Assembly (NCBI RefSeq): GCF_000732325.1
Contig: NZ_BBIW01000001.1
Location: 62,001-126,000 of the forward strand
Reading direction: 5' to 3'
DNA: 64,000 bases
DNA from: Paenibacillus sp. TCA20
Lineage (GTDB): Bacteria; Bacillota; Bacilli; Paenibacillales; Paenibacillaceae
A program made the position numbers and the translations under genes. Of this stretch, positions 53,913 to 63,010 are shown piece by piece (the first letter of the stretch is position 1; every line of letters begins with the position of its first letter). Under the pieces are notes generated by a model. It saw only the letters and a list, made by a program, of their open reading frames with translations, made no database searches and had not been told where the DNA came from.

Positions 53913-54138
53913 ATCTAACTAACCTCCATTAATCGATTTCCCTTATTTTTTTATATCATAAACTGACCCCTGATGAAAACGAATCAGCATAAACTTTCCC
54001 TTACATTAACCAATAACTAACTCATTATCCAGCGTCTTCCCTGTTATTTCCGAAATATATGCTTTTCCATCGAGAATGGTTGTGATGTTCTTCGATAGGG
54101 TAATAACATACAAGAATGAGACAAAGGAGCTGCTAGAC

Positions 54139-54720
54139 ATGAATACAATTGAACTTACAAATGAAGAACTAAAAACATTAAAAAACCGTTTGTTGGAAGA
54201 AAAAGAAAACATTCAGGCTCATTTTCAAATAAATCAAGACGGAATCAATTCAGAAGACAACTCTCTGCTTGACGCTACGGGAGAATTATCCTCCGCAGAT
54301 AATCACCCTGCTGATATCGGGACCGAGACCTATGAACGAGCCAGAGACCAGGCAATTGATGAACAGCAGTCTGAGAAGCTGGAACAAATCGAACAAGCCC
54401 TTGGCAAGATGCAAGAGAAGAGCTATGGGCTGTGCGAGGAATGCGGCAAACCGATTCCATACGAGAGACTTGAAATTATCCCCTACACTTCATACTGTAT
54501 TGAGCATGCTGAACAAGAGCAACAAGGCGATCTCAACGAATATCGTCCTGTAGAGGAGCAAGTGATGACTAAACCGCCAAGAGGGGCTGGTGAGATCAGC
54601 CAACGGAATGCTGGTAAATTTGATGATGCAGAAGCCTGGGAAGCTGTGAAAAAATATGGAACAGCAGATTCTCCTGCCACGTCCACGAAACGGGATGTAG
54701 AGGATTATGAGGAGCTATAA
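54139..54720 (+). CDS. yteA: TraR/DksA-type zinc-finger protein, YteA family
   Basis: A 193-residue protein with a C4 zinc finger (CEECGKPIPYERLEI with the second pair near YTSYCIEH) in the position typical of TraR/DksA-like proteins and a helical N-terminal part (LTNEELKTLKNRLLEEKEN). The length and C-terminal tail match YteA-type proteins of Bacillales linked to sporulation; a regulatory effect on RNA polymerase is possible but unproven. AAGGAG 10 nt before the ATG at 54139 decides the start over 54076. Confidence 0.85.
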   Translation: MNTIELTNEELKTLKNRLLEEKENIQAHFQINQDGINSEDNSLLDATGELSSADNHPADIGTETYERARDQAIDEQQSEKLEQIEQALGKMQEKSYGLCEECGKPIPYERLEIIPYTSYCIEHAEQEQQGDLNEYRPVEEQVMTKPPRGAGEISQRNAGKFDDAEAWEAVKKYGTADSPATSTKRDVEDYEEL

Positions 54721-54730
54721 ATCTATATAT

Positions 54731-54752
54731 GGGGCCGCTCAGCGGCCCTTTT
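54731..54752 (+). terminator. Terminator after yteA
   Basis: GGGCCGC-TCA-GCGGCCC is a perfect 7-bp G+C-rich stem followed by TTTTGTT, 11 bp after the yteA stop. Confidence 0.85.
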
Positions 54753-54797
54753 GTTATGAATGTATGATTATGAAAGCATAGCTATGAAAGGATGAGA

Positions 54798-55364
54798 TCA
54801 TGATTTCATAGTTTTCATTTGTTCTACCACCGTTGCAAACACTTCGTAAGTATTCATGCCTTTCTCTCTGCGCTTCATGAAATAGGGTTCGCACAGCTTC
54901 ACAATCTGGGCATACAGCTCTTTGGCTTCTTCCTCGGTCGCATAGATGGAACGGTTCAACAAATGCGCGGAGGAAGGATCTCCTGCATCCAGGCGCTGAA
55001 CAAAGCTCTGCTTGTTCTGTTCAAACAAAGCCGTTATATGGGATGCATTCTCGGAAGCGACAACTTGTCTCATCGGCTCATCTTCCTTCGTCCCCCGGCT
55101 GACAATGATCTCACCGGGAAACACCTCATAGTATTTTGCTATGATCCCATTGATTTCTCTTGTCTCCACGAGCGTGAGCAGACCTACCTTTTCCAGCTTC
55201 TTGACATGATAATAAACTTTTGCCGGCAGTTCACCCAGCTCGTCTGCTACTTCTTTTACCGTGGCTGGTTTACCCAATCTATGAAATACGTTTAATATTT
55301 GAAGTCGGTAAGGATCGGAGTACGTTTTGACTTCCTCCATCGTAGTTAGCACTTTATTATTCAT
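54798..55364 (-). CDS. ArsR-like winged-helix regulator
   Basis: A 188-residue protein with an N-terminal winged HTH of the ArsR/HTH_20 kind (YSDPYRLQILNVFHRL, ATVKEVADELGELPAKVYYH) and a C-terminal helical domain without visible metal-binding motif. Ligand and targets unknown. AAGGTGG before the ATG. Confidence 0.85.
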   Translation of the reverse strand: MNNKVLTTMEEVKTYSDPYRLQILNVFHRLGKPATVKEVADELGELPAKVYYHVKKLEKVGLLTLVETREINGIIAKYYEVFPGEIIVSRGTKEDEPMRQVVASENASHITALFEQNKQSFVQRLDAGDPSSAHLLNRSIYATEEEAKELYAQIVKLCEPYFMKRREKGMNTYEVFATVVEQMKTMKS

Positions 55365-55432
55365 TTAAGATCCCACCTTTAATAAGTGTTGCATTCTATT
55401 ATATGGTGATGTTCCGAGCAGGTCAAAATTCC

Positions 55433-55493
55433 AAAAAAATAACGCCTCTATGGATCGTTTGATCGTTTGCTACCAAACAGAGACGTTATTTTT
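55433..55493. terminator. Bidirectional terminator with long loop
   Basis: AAATAACGCCTCT and AGAGACGTTATTT pair with one mismatch across a loop of about 29 nt that holds a repeated GATCGTTTG. A and T runs flank both sides. It serves the Gfo/Idh/MocA gene ending at 55536. Confidence 0.75.
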
Positions 55494-55535
55494 CTATGCT
55501 ATTGTCATCTTCAGTCATTAGGATCATAGGATCAT

Positions 55536-56540
55536 TCACAGCAGCGCAATACGTTCCCGTCTCTGTGCAGACTGAATGCAGGCTTCCACCACCCGAATAT
55601 TCAGAAGTGCATCCTCTGGTGTGAAGGGGAGCGGTGTTCCATCCAAGATCGCATCAGCAAATGCATCCGCTTGAAGCACAAAGGAGTTAGATACTGAGAT
55701 TCGCTCTTCTCTCGACACATCATCGGTATGTATGATGATTTGCGGAGGAATATCGCTGTTCTCCCATCCAAACACCTTTGGAAGCTCGATTCTGCCCTCT
55801 GTTCCCAGTATTTCAAGCTCTGCTCTGGAGCAAGCCCACATCCCGCAATCAAAAGTAAGCGCAACCTTCTCCGGAAATTCCACAAGTCCTGAAGCCATCA
55901 TATCTACATTGTCATGATCTGAAGAGAATAAGGCATGAACGGTGACCGCTTCTGGTTCTTGTCCGAGATACATTCTTGCCGCTGAGATCGGATATACACC
56001 GACATCATACAAGGAGCCGCCGCCCATTTCCTTCTTGAAACGCACATTTTCAGTATCGTAGCAGTTGTTGTAAGTGAAATTGGCATGAATCGCTCTTACC
56101 TGTCCGATTTCGCCGCTCTCAATAATTTCTTTGACCCTTGCATGCTTGGGATGATATCTATACATAAATGCTTCTGCAAAGACGACCTGCTCCTGATTAC
56201 AGATTTCGATCATCTGACTTACCTGCTCCTCATTCAGTGCCGCTGGTTTCTCACACAACACATGCTTGCCGGCTCTCGCAGCTTTGATCGTCCACTCCAT
56301 ATGCATATGGTTCGGGACAGAGATGTAGACAGCATCGATCTCCTCATCCGCAAGCAGAGCATCATAGCTTCCGTAGGCTTTGGAAATATCCAGTTCGGCA
56401 GCAACCTCTGCTGCTCTGCTCTCATTGCGGCTGGCAATGGCTACAACCTCACCCCGGTTGGAGTTCTGTATGGCAGGAATAACCGCTGTTCTGGCTATCT
56501 TTGCAGTACTCATAACTCCCCATCGGATTTTTTCGCTCAT
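55536..56540 (-). CDS. Gfo/Idh/MocA-family oxidoreductase
   Basis: A 334-residue dehydrogenase with WGVMSTAKIARTAVIPAI at the start, EKPAALN catalytic motif and GGGSLYDVGVYPISAARMY in the C-terminal domain. Closest in outline to trans-dihydrodiol/xylose-dehydrogenase-like members. Substrate not predictable. GGAGAG 7 nt before the ATG at 56540. It stands 46 bp from the Rtp gene on the same strand. Confidence 0.9.
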   Translation of the reverse strand: MSEKIRWGVMSTAKIARTAVIPAIQNSNRGEVVAIASRNESRAAEVAAELDISKAYGSYDALLADEEIDAVYISVPNHMHMEWTIKAARAGKHVLCEKPAALNEEQVSQMIEICNQEQVVFAEAFMYRYHPKHARVKEIIESGEIGQVRAIHANFTYNNCYDTENVRFKKEMGGGSLYDVGVYPISAARMYLGQEPEAVTVHALFSSDHDNVDMMASGLVEFPEKVALTFDCGMWACSRAELEILGTEGRIELPKVFGWENSDIPPQIIIHTDDVSREERISVSNSFVLQADAFADAILDGTPLPFTPEDALLNIRVVEACIQSAQRRERIALL

Positions 56541-56585
56541 CAATGATCTCTCCTTCCCTGCTTACTGATGTGATTTATTCAAATG

Positions 56586-56948
56586 TTATTTATAATTATC
56601 CTGTTCTGCCTTCCTCAGCATACCTAAACAACGGTCCAGATCTGTCTTGACTTGCTTCTTATATAATCTCGCCTTCTCTTCTCCGTCGTCGGTAAAATGA
56701 TATAGAACGATTTCCTGAAAATCGATTCTCGGATCATTTCCTTTCAGTCGCTTCGTACGATAAAAAACTCCTTCTTGCACAAGCTCATGCAGCGCACGGT
56801 ATACTTCACTCTGAGGCGGGACATATCCAAATCCTTTAAATTCTTCCTTCATGGCCTCAAGCATTTCATAACCATATCCTCTATGCTGCTCTACCATCGT
56901 GATCAAGTAGAGTTTAATGAACGCCCGCTGGGATATCATAAAAGCCAT
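56586..56948 (-). CDS. rtp: Replication terminator protein homologue
   Basis: A 120-residue winged-helix dimer-forming protein close to B. subtilis Rtp (122 residues), which binds Ter sites and stops replication forks from one direction. Compared from memory with that protein, matching blocks are QRAFIKLYLITMVEQ, SEVYRALHELVQEG, EIVLYHF and LYKKQVKTDLDRC, spread over the whole length, so this is more than a generic PadR regulator. The C-terminal helix (LDRCLGMLRKAEQDNYK) would form the antiparallel dimer. GGAGGACAC before the ATG. Upstream non-coding DNA carries repeats described separately. Confidence 0.85.
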   Translation of the reverse strand: MAFMISQRAFIKLYLITMVEQHRGYGYEMLEAMKEEFKGFGYVPPQSEVYRALHELVQEGVFYRTKRLKGNDPRIDFQEIVLYHFTDDGEEKARLYKKQVKTDLDRCLGMLRKAEQDNYK

Positions 56949-57336
56949 GCAAGTGTCCTCCCCTCATTTATTTCAAATAACCAACTTTCTCTCATTATAA
57001 ACGTCTTTTTTCATCTTGACATCCTTCTATTTTTTCATATATCCATTTTAAGACAGAATATATGACATAAGTACGTAATAAATCACCTAAGTTAAATCTA
57101 AAGAAACCAAGTTCAGTTGAAATGTTCCATTAATTCGAATTTTTCATATGTTGAATTATTTATCTCAATGAGATCTTATCATTGCTTTATTCGGTCTGAG
57201 ATTTATCTCCGAATTTGAGTACATCTGGTTGATTCAATCAGCTCGAATTTTAATTTATGCTTAGTTATTATGAATTTTTCAGGTGTTGATTATAGGGTTA
57301 CAGGGAGGTGCGAGATCTCGAAGACAATCCAAGCAC
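56949..57336. other. Non-coding region upstream of rtp with repeats, candidate Ter region
   Basis: No convincing gene in 388 bp. It contains two direct near-copies of an 18-mer, GAATTTTTCATATGTTGA (57137-57154) and GAATTTTTCAGGTGTTGA (57272-57289), 16 of 18 bases identical, start-to-start distance 135 bp; a weaker ATTTTTTCATAT lies at about 57030. Two inverted repeats occur between them: CAATGA/TCATTG (57166-57184) and ATTCGG/CCGAAT (57189-57214). In B. subtilis, Ter sites lie directly upstream of rtp, so this place is where they would be expected. I cannot confirm a match to a known Ter consensus. Confidence 0.5.
57137..57289. repeat. Pair of 18-bp direct repeats upstream of rtp
   Basis: Repeat units at 57137-57154 and 57272-57289 differ only at two adjacent positions (TA versus GG in the middle) and both continue into AT-rich text beginning ATT or TTA. 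Flanking similarity extends a few bases. Same orientation. Confidence 0.65.
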
Positions 57337-57366
57337 AAAAAAACCGCTTTGATCCCAAAGCGGTTT
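57337..57366 (-). terminator. Terminator after the general stress protein gene
   Basis: AAACCGCTTTG-ATCC-CAAAGCGGTTT is a perfect 11-bp stem; on the minus strand the stem is followed by further T (57337-57343). Confidence 0.9.
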
Positions 57367-57419
57367 CCAAGTAAATCAGATGATACATGCCATCCGTTTT
57401 TATGGGTGAAGCGGTAACT

Positions 57420-58025
57420 TTAGCGCGTTGTTCTATCAATTCTTGTTCCCATCGCTTCCTGCTCCACCCGATCCTCTGGCACTCTGTCTGGACCCGGCAT
57501 ATTGTCTGTACGCTCATTATATCGATCATCGTAACGATCCGCATTTAACGAACGGTTGTCTCTGAATACGCCATATACATCCGTATCCGCGTATTTTTGA
57601 TCAACTAGCACAAGAATTTTACCTTCATCAATATTTTTCTCGTATTCTTTTGCTTCATCTTCAGGAATACCAAGTCCAACTAAACCACCGACCAGTCCGC
57701 CTGCTCCGGCACCGACGGCTGCTCCTGTTAACGTCGCAGCAATAGGGCCTGCCGCTAGAATCGGACCAATCCCTGGAATGGCAAGTGCACCGATTCCTGC
57801 AAACAGTCCAGCCAGTCCGCCGAGAACGCCGCCCGTAGCAGCACCGGCTGCAATTCCTTCAGGCGCTTTTGTTCCTGTCTCGCTCTCAATCGCTCTCTGA
57901 TCTTCCTTACTTCTCGTAATTACCGAAATTTCTTCATTTGTGTAGCCTTTACTTATCAACTGTTCTATCGCACGAGATGCAGCCTCATCTGTCTCGAACA
58001 CACCAACTACTTTTTGCTTCGCCAT
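57420..58025 (-). CDS. General stress protein with YflT-like N-terminus and glycine zipper
   Basis: A 201-residue protein. The N-terminal VVGVFETDEAASRAIEQLIS is the YflT/GSP17M fold; the middle is a Gly/Ala-rich zipper-like hydrophobic region (GGVLGGLAGLFAGIGALAI), and the C-terminal tail is Asp/Arg-rich (RYDDRYNERTDN). Such proteins are typically part of general stress regulons and peripheral to membranes. A promoter resembling SigB sites lies upstream. AAGGAGG before the ATG. Confidence 0.85.
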   Translation of the reverse strand: MAKQKVVGVFETDEAASRAIEQLISKGYTNEEISVITRSKEDQRAIESETGTKAPEGIAAGAATGGVLGGLAGLFAGIGALAIPGIGPILAAGPIAATLTGAAVGAGAGGLVGGLVGLGIPEDEAKEYEKNIDEGKILVLVDQKYADTDVYGVFRDNRSLNADRYDDRYNERTDNMPGPDRVPEDRVEQEAMGTRIDRTTR

Positions 58026-58062
58026 TGTTCATTCCTCCTTGAGTTAAGTACTTGTTTCTTAC

Positions 58063-58087
58063 TTACCCTTCTCTCGGAGAGCTAAAC
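58063..58087 (-). promoter_or_regulatory. SigB-like promoter of the general stress gene
   Basis: Minus strand GTTTAG (58082-58087), 13-bp spacer, GGGTAA (58063-58068), close to the SigB consensus GTTTAA-N12-14-GGGTAT. SigF-type sites are similar, and many Paenibacillus may lack SigB, so the sigma factor is uncertain. Confidence 0.5.
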
Positions 58088-58111
58088 AGACCTAATATTG
58101 ACAGCATGCTC

Positions 58112-60619
58112 CTATTTGGGCCTGACTCTGCTGGTAGGCACTGCTTCCAGCGGATTATCCGGCCAGTAGTGCTTCGGATAGCGGCCCTTCAGATCCTTTT
58201 TCACTTCAAAATACCCTTCACGCCAAAAGCTTTCCAGATCTTTCGTCACTTGAACCGGACGCTGTGCCGGAGACAACAGATGAACCGTTAAGGGAATCCT
58301 TCCGTTACCAATAGCCGGTGTACGCTCGAGACCAAACATCTCCTGGAGTCTTATCGCAATGTAAGGGGCTCCCTGCCCACTATATTCAATCTTCACGCGT
58401 GACCCGCTGGGTGCAGTGAAATGAGTCGGCGCTTCTCGATCCAGCAGCTGCCGTTCCTCCCAGGTCAGACTGTCCGTGAGGACAGAAGCGATAGATACCT
58501 TCTGAAGCTGGCCCGCTGTCCTTATTCCGCTCAGATAAGGAGCCATCCGTTCAGCCATATAATCAACGAGCTCCGTTTCATTCGTAAGCTCCGGCCACTC
58601 CGGATATGCACGATGCATGAATTTGATCCTTTCAATAAGCTGAAGCTCCACTTTACTTAAGGTCAGCAGACGAAGTCCCTCTGCCTTTATTCCCTCAAGC
58701 AGAGCGGATATAACGCTCTCCTCAGGAGGGTCTGGATAAGCCATCTCCTTCAATATAAGGGCATCCAGACGCTGCAGCTTTTTGGCTCGTACACTTTGCG
58801 TTCTGTAATCCCATTTCACCTCGTGCTCAAGCTGGATCCATTCAGGCTTATATGTCATGAGTTCAGTAATAGACAGTGGAGCTGCAAGCCGAATCAATCC
58901 GTCTGCCCCTTGATCATCAGCTTCAGCTACGACGATGTAAGCTCCTTCGTTTCCCGTGAAGCCTCCTGCTCCGGGGAAACGTGTCCCGCGGCCGCTGGAC
59001 AGCAAGTAGCGGCCGTCCTCTCGTCTTTGCCCAATCCGATCCGGATAGGCAAAGGCAAGCAGCAAGCCGCAGCTGTATTCGCCCAGCCCCCGCCCATCAT
59101 CCGGCTTCTGCCGGTGATCTGGGAGGGAGGCCAGCAGCTGCCGGCTCTCCTGCAAGATGCGATGCTTCGCCGCATCTTGCGCCCCTGGTGCCCGCATTAG
59201 CGCCAGCTGCGGGCGAACGTCCCATCCCGCGGCACCTGCCATGCGGGATGAGCCCTCTGCAAGCAGCGCAGCGAGCAGGCTGGCCTCCTCGGCCAGCCCA
59301 AGCTCTGCCGCTTGCAGCAGCATGCTGCCGAGCCGCGGGTGGGTTCCCATACCCGCGATCTCACGACCTCGGCTCGTCATCGTGCCGAGGTCATTCAGAC
59401 AGCCAAGCCTGCGCAGCAGCTGCTTGGCTTCATCGTAAGATGCTGGCGGCGGTGCATCCAGCCAGCTTAGCTCGCCTGGGTCAGTCACGCCCCAGGCCGA
59501 GAGCTCCAGCGTCAGCTGAGTCATATCCGCTGACAGTATTTCCGGCCGAGATGACTCCGGCCGGGCGTCCTGCTCCAGCTGGCTCCACAGACGATAGCAT
59601 ACTCCCGGCTTTACTCGTCCTGCACGTCCTTTACGCTGATCGCTCGATGCTTTGGATATGGGCCGTGTGACGAGTCTATTCATTCCTGTACGGGATGAAT
59701 ACAAGGACTCTTTGCGCAGTCCGCTGTCCACAACAACGGTAATCCCTTCAATGGTAAGACTGGATTCAGCTATTGTCGTAGCCAGGACCACTTTGCGTTT
59801 CCCCGGCGGAGCTGGCCGGATGGCAGCATCCTGTTCTCCGGCCGTCATTGAACCATACAGAGGACAGATATGTATAGAGCTCCCCAGGTTCATCTGCTGC
59901 AGCAAACGCTCCGTCTTGTGAATCTCTCGTGCCCCCGGCAAAAAGGCCAGGATATCCCCATCGTGCTTGGCCAGGCTCTGCTGAATGATCCGAGCCATAT
60001 GAATCGCAAGCTCCGTGTTCATGGGCACAGGCACGTAGCTTGTCTCCACCGGGAAGGTTCGGCCTTCACAGGTAATCACTGGAGCACCGCCGAGTAGTCC
60101 TGATACAGGTTCAGCCTCCAGAGTTGCACTCATGACAAGAATCCGCAGATCATCTCGAAGGAGCAGTTTGCTCTCCAGCGCCAGCGCCAGCGACAGATCT
60201 CCATGTATATTACGTTCATGAAATTCATCGAAGATCAGCAGAGCTGTATCCTCCAGCCCTTGATCCTGCTGAAGCATCCGGGTCAGTACACCTTCTGTTA
60301 CAACTTCAATCCGTGTATGGCGGCTTACCTTCGTATCATGGCGAACACGATACCCCACCGTTTGACCCACAGGTTCATCTAATGCCTTCGCCATTCTAAT
60401 TGCTGCATTTCTGGCAGCAAGCCGCCGGGGCTCAAGCATAATCATTTTCTTATTGCTGAGCCAAGGTTCTTTATATAATTCCAGAGGGACGACCGTAGTT
60501 TTGCCTGCGCCTGGCTCAGCAATGAGTACAGCAGACGTATGATCAGTTAGTGTCCGCTTCAATTCAGGTATGATCTGAACGATAGGTAATGGATGTTCTT
60601 GACGATGCTCCTTATGCAT
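58112..60619 (-). CDS. hrpB: ATP-dependent RNA helicase HrpB
   Basis: An 835-residue DEAH-box-type helicase: Walker A AEPGAGKTTVVPLEL, box II in LLIFDEFHERN (DEFH variant), SAT motif, GRAGRVKPG in motif VI, and the HrpB-specific C-terminal domain. Works on RNA with unknown physiological role in Firmicutes. GGAGAG precedes the ATG by 10 nt. The middle of the gene (about 58980-59600) is clearly richer in G+C than the rest, with long fortuitous antisense frames. Confidence 0.93.
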   Translation of the reverse strand: MHKEHRQEHPLPIVQIIPELKRTLTDHTSAVLIAEPGAGKTTVVPLELYKEPWLSNKKMIMLEPRRLAARNAAIRMAKALDEPVGQTVGYRVRHDTKVSRHTRIEVVTEGVLTRMLQQDQGLEDTALLIFDEFHERNIHGDLSLALALESKLLLRDDLRILVMSATLEAEPVSGLLGGAPVITCEGRTFPVETSYVPVPMNTELAIHMARIIQQSLAKHDGDILAFLPGAREIHKTERLLQQMNLGSSIHICPLYGSMTAGEQDAAIRPAPPGKRKVVLATTIAESSLTIEGITVVVDSGLRKESLYSSRTGMNRLVTRPISKASSDQRKGRAGRVKPGVCYRLWSQLEQDARPESSRPEILSADMTQLTLELSAWGVTDPGELSWLDAPPPASYDEAKQLLRRLGCLNDLGTMTSRGREIAGMGTHPRLGSMLLQAAELGLAEEASLLAALLAEGSSRMAGAAGWDVRPQLALMRAPGAQDAAKHRILQESRQLLASLPDHRQKPDDGRGLGEYSCGLLLAFAYPDRIGQRREDGRYLLSSGRGTRFPGAGGFTGNEGAYIVVAEADDQGADGLIRLAAPLSITELMTYKPEWIQLEHEVKWDYRTQSVRAKKLQRLDALILKEMAYPDPPEESVISALLEGIKAEGLRLLTLSKVELQLIERIKFMHRAYPEWPELTNETELVDYMAERMAPYLSGIRTAGQLQKVSIASVLTDSLTWEERQLLDREAPTHFTAPSGSRVKIEYSGQGAPYIAIRLQEMFGLERTPAIGNGRIPLTVHLLSPAQRPVQVTKDLESFWREGYFEVKKDLKGRYPKHYWPDNPLEAVPTSRVRPK

Positions 60620-60669
60620 TTACATTCAACTCTCCAATGATATTCATCTCTAAATAATGCAGATATCAA

Positions 60670-61047
60670 TTATTCATCCACCAGCTTACTCCGAATTTTC
60701 TCTTCATAAGCTTGGAGGGAGGGGTTATGACTTATCCCCCTTTTTTCGAACATGATTCTGAGCTTGATTTGTTTCTCGGTCAGCTTCTCGATCATTTGCT
60801 CCTTATCCTCGGCAGCCTGACATGATTGAATCATCTGTTCAAGGCTGACACATTCCTGCTGCAGTTCAAGCTCTGGCGGAAGATATCCTGAATTCTTCAG
60901 TATCTTATAGGAAGCGCGAAGGTCTTCAGGAATATGAGACAGATCTTCGATTACAAGCGGCTTACCTGCTCCTGGCAAATGATCCAATTCTCCTCTTTCA
61001 ATCGCCTCAGCAATCTTCTGCTCAGCGATCCGTGAAAATATACTCAC
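60670..61047 (-). CDS. DUF1992 (DnaJ-homologue subfamily C member 28-like) protein
   Basis: A 125-residue protein with the DUF1992 block: ISRIAEQKI-type start (here FSRIAEQKIAEAIERGE), FDHLPGAGKP-like LDHLPGAGKPLVIED, and helical C-terminus. Function unknown. GTG start behind GGGAGG. Upstream of hrpB by 50 bp on the same strand. Confidence 0.88.
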   Translation of the reverse strand: MSIFSRIAEQKIAEAIERGELDHLPGAGKPLVIEDLSHIPEDLRASYKILKNSGYLPPELELQQECVSLEQMIQSCQAAEDKEQMIEKLTEKQIKLRIMFEKRGISHNPSLQAYEEKIRSKLVDE

Positions 61048-61148
61048 CCGTTATACCTCCCTCAGATCAAAACCTATAATGAAGTGACGGCTCACTAATG
61101 CATACTAGCTATCTTGTTCGCGTACATTCGTGTCTAATAAAAATAACG

Positions 61149-61178
61149 AAAAAAACCGCTTCCTGCAAGGGAAACGGT
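61149..61178 (-). terminator. Terminator after the SDR gene
   Basis: Minus strand ACCGTTTCC, short loop, GGAAGCGGT (one wobble), then seven T (61149-61155). Confidence 0.8.
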
Positions 61179-61207
61179 CGTCTACTCCATACCTATCTTT
61201 ATCATGA

Positions 61208-62011
61208 TCAGCTTAACAGGGACTCAGCTCCATCAATGACAATCTGTGCTCCTGTAATATGCTTGGATTCATCCGATGCCAGAAATGCGACCAAGTCCGC
61301 AACCTCCTCCGGCTTACCTGGTCCATGAGCCAGCGGCTGACGTCCATCCGGAAACTCCATCTTAATAGACACTTCATTCAGTTCTTCTGACTTTTCTGTA
61401 CTCTGATCAATGTTTGTCGAGATGGCTCCTGGGCAAATGACGTTCACTCTAATATTAAATTTGGCCAGCTCCAGTGCCGCCATTTTGGCGAAGGCTACCT
61501 GACCCGCTTTGGAAGTACTATATGCACTCATCCCTATATTCGAGAACGTGTAATTACCATTGATCGAGCTCGTAATAATAATGCTTCCTCCATCATCCTT
61601 CTTCATATGGGGAACAGCATACTTTACAGTAAAAAATGTACCGCCGAGATTCGTCGTTATGGTGTTCTGCCAATCCTCTACATCAATATCCTCAATGGGC
61701 GCAACCACACCGTTAATTCCTGCATTGGCAAATATAATATCGATGCCGCCAAGCTCACTTACCGTCTTCTCTATCGCATCGGCAACACGTGCTGCATCGG
61801 AAATATCAACATCATAGGCACGAACCTTTCCCATGCCCATTGCTTGAATCTCTTGTTCTGCTTCATGGGTACGTTTATCTATTAGATCCAATAAAGCGAC
61901 ATTCGCACCTTCCTGTGCCAGCTTGATGGCAACTGCCTTCCCGATTCCGGAACCGGCTCCTGTTACTAATGCGGTTTTCCCTTGAAAACGCAAACGTTGA
62001 TTTGAAGACAT
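61208..62011 (-). CDS. SDR-family oxidoreductase
   Basis: A 267-residue short-chain dehydrogenase with cofactor motif VTGAGSGIGKAVA, NAG motif (FANAGING), catalytic Ser in IIITSSINGNY, Tyr/Lys in YSTSKAG, and C-terminal ITGAQIVIDGA. Glycines and acidic residue (LLDLIDKR) after strand 2 favour NAD over NADP. Substrate unknown. AAGGAGTG before the ATG. Confidence 0.93.
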   Translation of the reverse strand: MSSNQRLRFQGKTALVTGAGSGIGKAVAIKLAQEGANVALLDLIDKRTHEAEQEIQAMGMGKVRAYDVDISDAARVADAIEKTVSELGGIDIIFANAGINGVVAPIEDIDVEDWQNTITTNLGGTFFTVKYAVPHMKKDDGGSIIITSSINGNYTFSNIGMSAYSTSKAGQVAFAKMAALELAKFNIRVNVICPGAISTNIDQSTEKSEELNEVSIKMEFPDGRQPLAHGPGKPEEVADLVAFLASDESKHITGAQIVIDGAESLLS

Positions 62012-62156
62012 TCTTCTTGGTCACTCCTTAGGCGATGGTATGTACAAGCACATGAGGCTCATACATAAGGATGCCCAGTACAAGAGAGTTTTAATATTTC
62101 AATTGAATGAATCAATTTCATAATACCTTTAGCTGCTTCAATCAAGATCTCATCCA

Positions 62157-62996
62157 TTACGAGGTAAAGCTGATCTCAATAAATGCAGCATCATCCTCAA
62201 GACCACCCGTATGATGCGCATCAAGAAGCACTTGAATCTGCTCGTCCGGCAGATGCAATCCGATAGGGTCGAGCTCACCCATACCATCCGTATATAACCT
62301 CAGGACAATTTGCTCACTTGATTTGAAGCTTTTCTCATAGACATGCGGAGTTCCACCAATCGGTCCTTGTAGTGTTGACCAACGCTCCGATGTTGCCCTC
62401 GTTACTTCAAAGGATTGTTCAAGCTCTGTTCCGTTTTGAAACAAACGTATTCTCGAATCACCCTGCCAGGCAAGCTGAAGAGTGCTGCCTTTTTTTCCAG
62501 AGCCAAGCTGAATCCTACCGCAAATATACATAGACTGACTGCCATGCTTCTTCTTCGTCTCCAGCACTTCTCGCAGCATGATTGGAACCTTCTCGTGGTG
62601 AACAGCCTGGTATGTACTCAGCTCTCTGGAAGCAGGAATCGTAATATTCGTCAAATACTGCTGCAGACGGGAAACTGACCACTCCTTCGTCTCCAGCATC
62701 CATCCATGCAGTGCTTTCCCTAAATATCTTGCAGCAAAATCACCATAATAACTCATAGAGACTCCGTCGCAGAGAACAAATGTACAGACATCGCCTTCCA
62801 CATGAATGGCAGCAAAGTCTTGACCATTATCCCCATAGGTTGCCGATTCTGCTGCCAGCCCGTAACCATAACGACATGTTAGCCGTCCTTTATAGGAGGT
62901 TAGGGGATGATCTGCTTGCTGTGAACTGACAAAGTGAAAATTCTCTTCCGGATGTGCTTTTTCATGACCAGGCATAGACATTCGCAAAGATTTCAC
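62157..62996 (-). CDS. PP2C-type protein phosphatase
   Basis: A 279-residue metal-dependent phosphatase of the PP2C family, recognised from the metal-site motifs: GDNGQDFAAI, CDGVSMSYYGDFAA (the DG of DGxGG is kept but the second Gly pair is not), YTDGMGELD and GLEDDAAFI. It would remove phosphate from Ser/Thr of a partner protein. The vWA gene lies just upstream (14 bp). GTG start with GGGGGAG 7 nt away. Confidence 0.82.
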   Translation of the reverse strand: MKSLRMSMPGHEKAHPEENFHFVSSQQADHPLTSYKGRLTCRYGYGLAAESATYGDNGQDFAAIHVEGDVCTFVLCDGVSMSYYGDFAARYLGKALHGWMLETKEWSVSRLQQYLTNITIPASRELSTYQAVHHEKVPIMLREVLETKKKHGSQSMYICGRIQLGSGKKGSTLQLAWQGDSRIRLFQNGTELEQSFEVTRATSERWSTLQGPIGGTPHVYEKSFKSSEQIVLRLYTDGMGELDPIGLHLPDEQIQVLLDAHHTGGLEDDAAFIEISFTS

Positions 62997-63010
62997 TTTC
63001 TAACTCCCCC

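Noticed and set aside
58981..59670. 229-codon plus-strand frame opposite hrpB
   Set aside because: Antisense shadow of the G+C-rich part of hrpB; Pro/Arg/Ala-rich without motif, no ribosome site.
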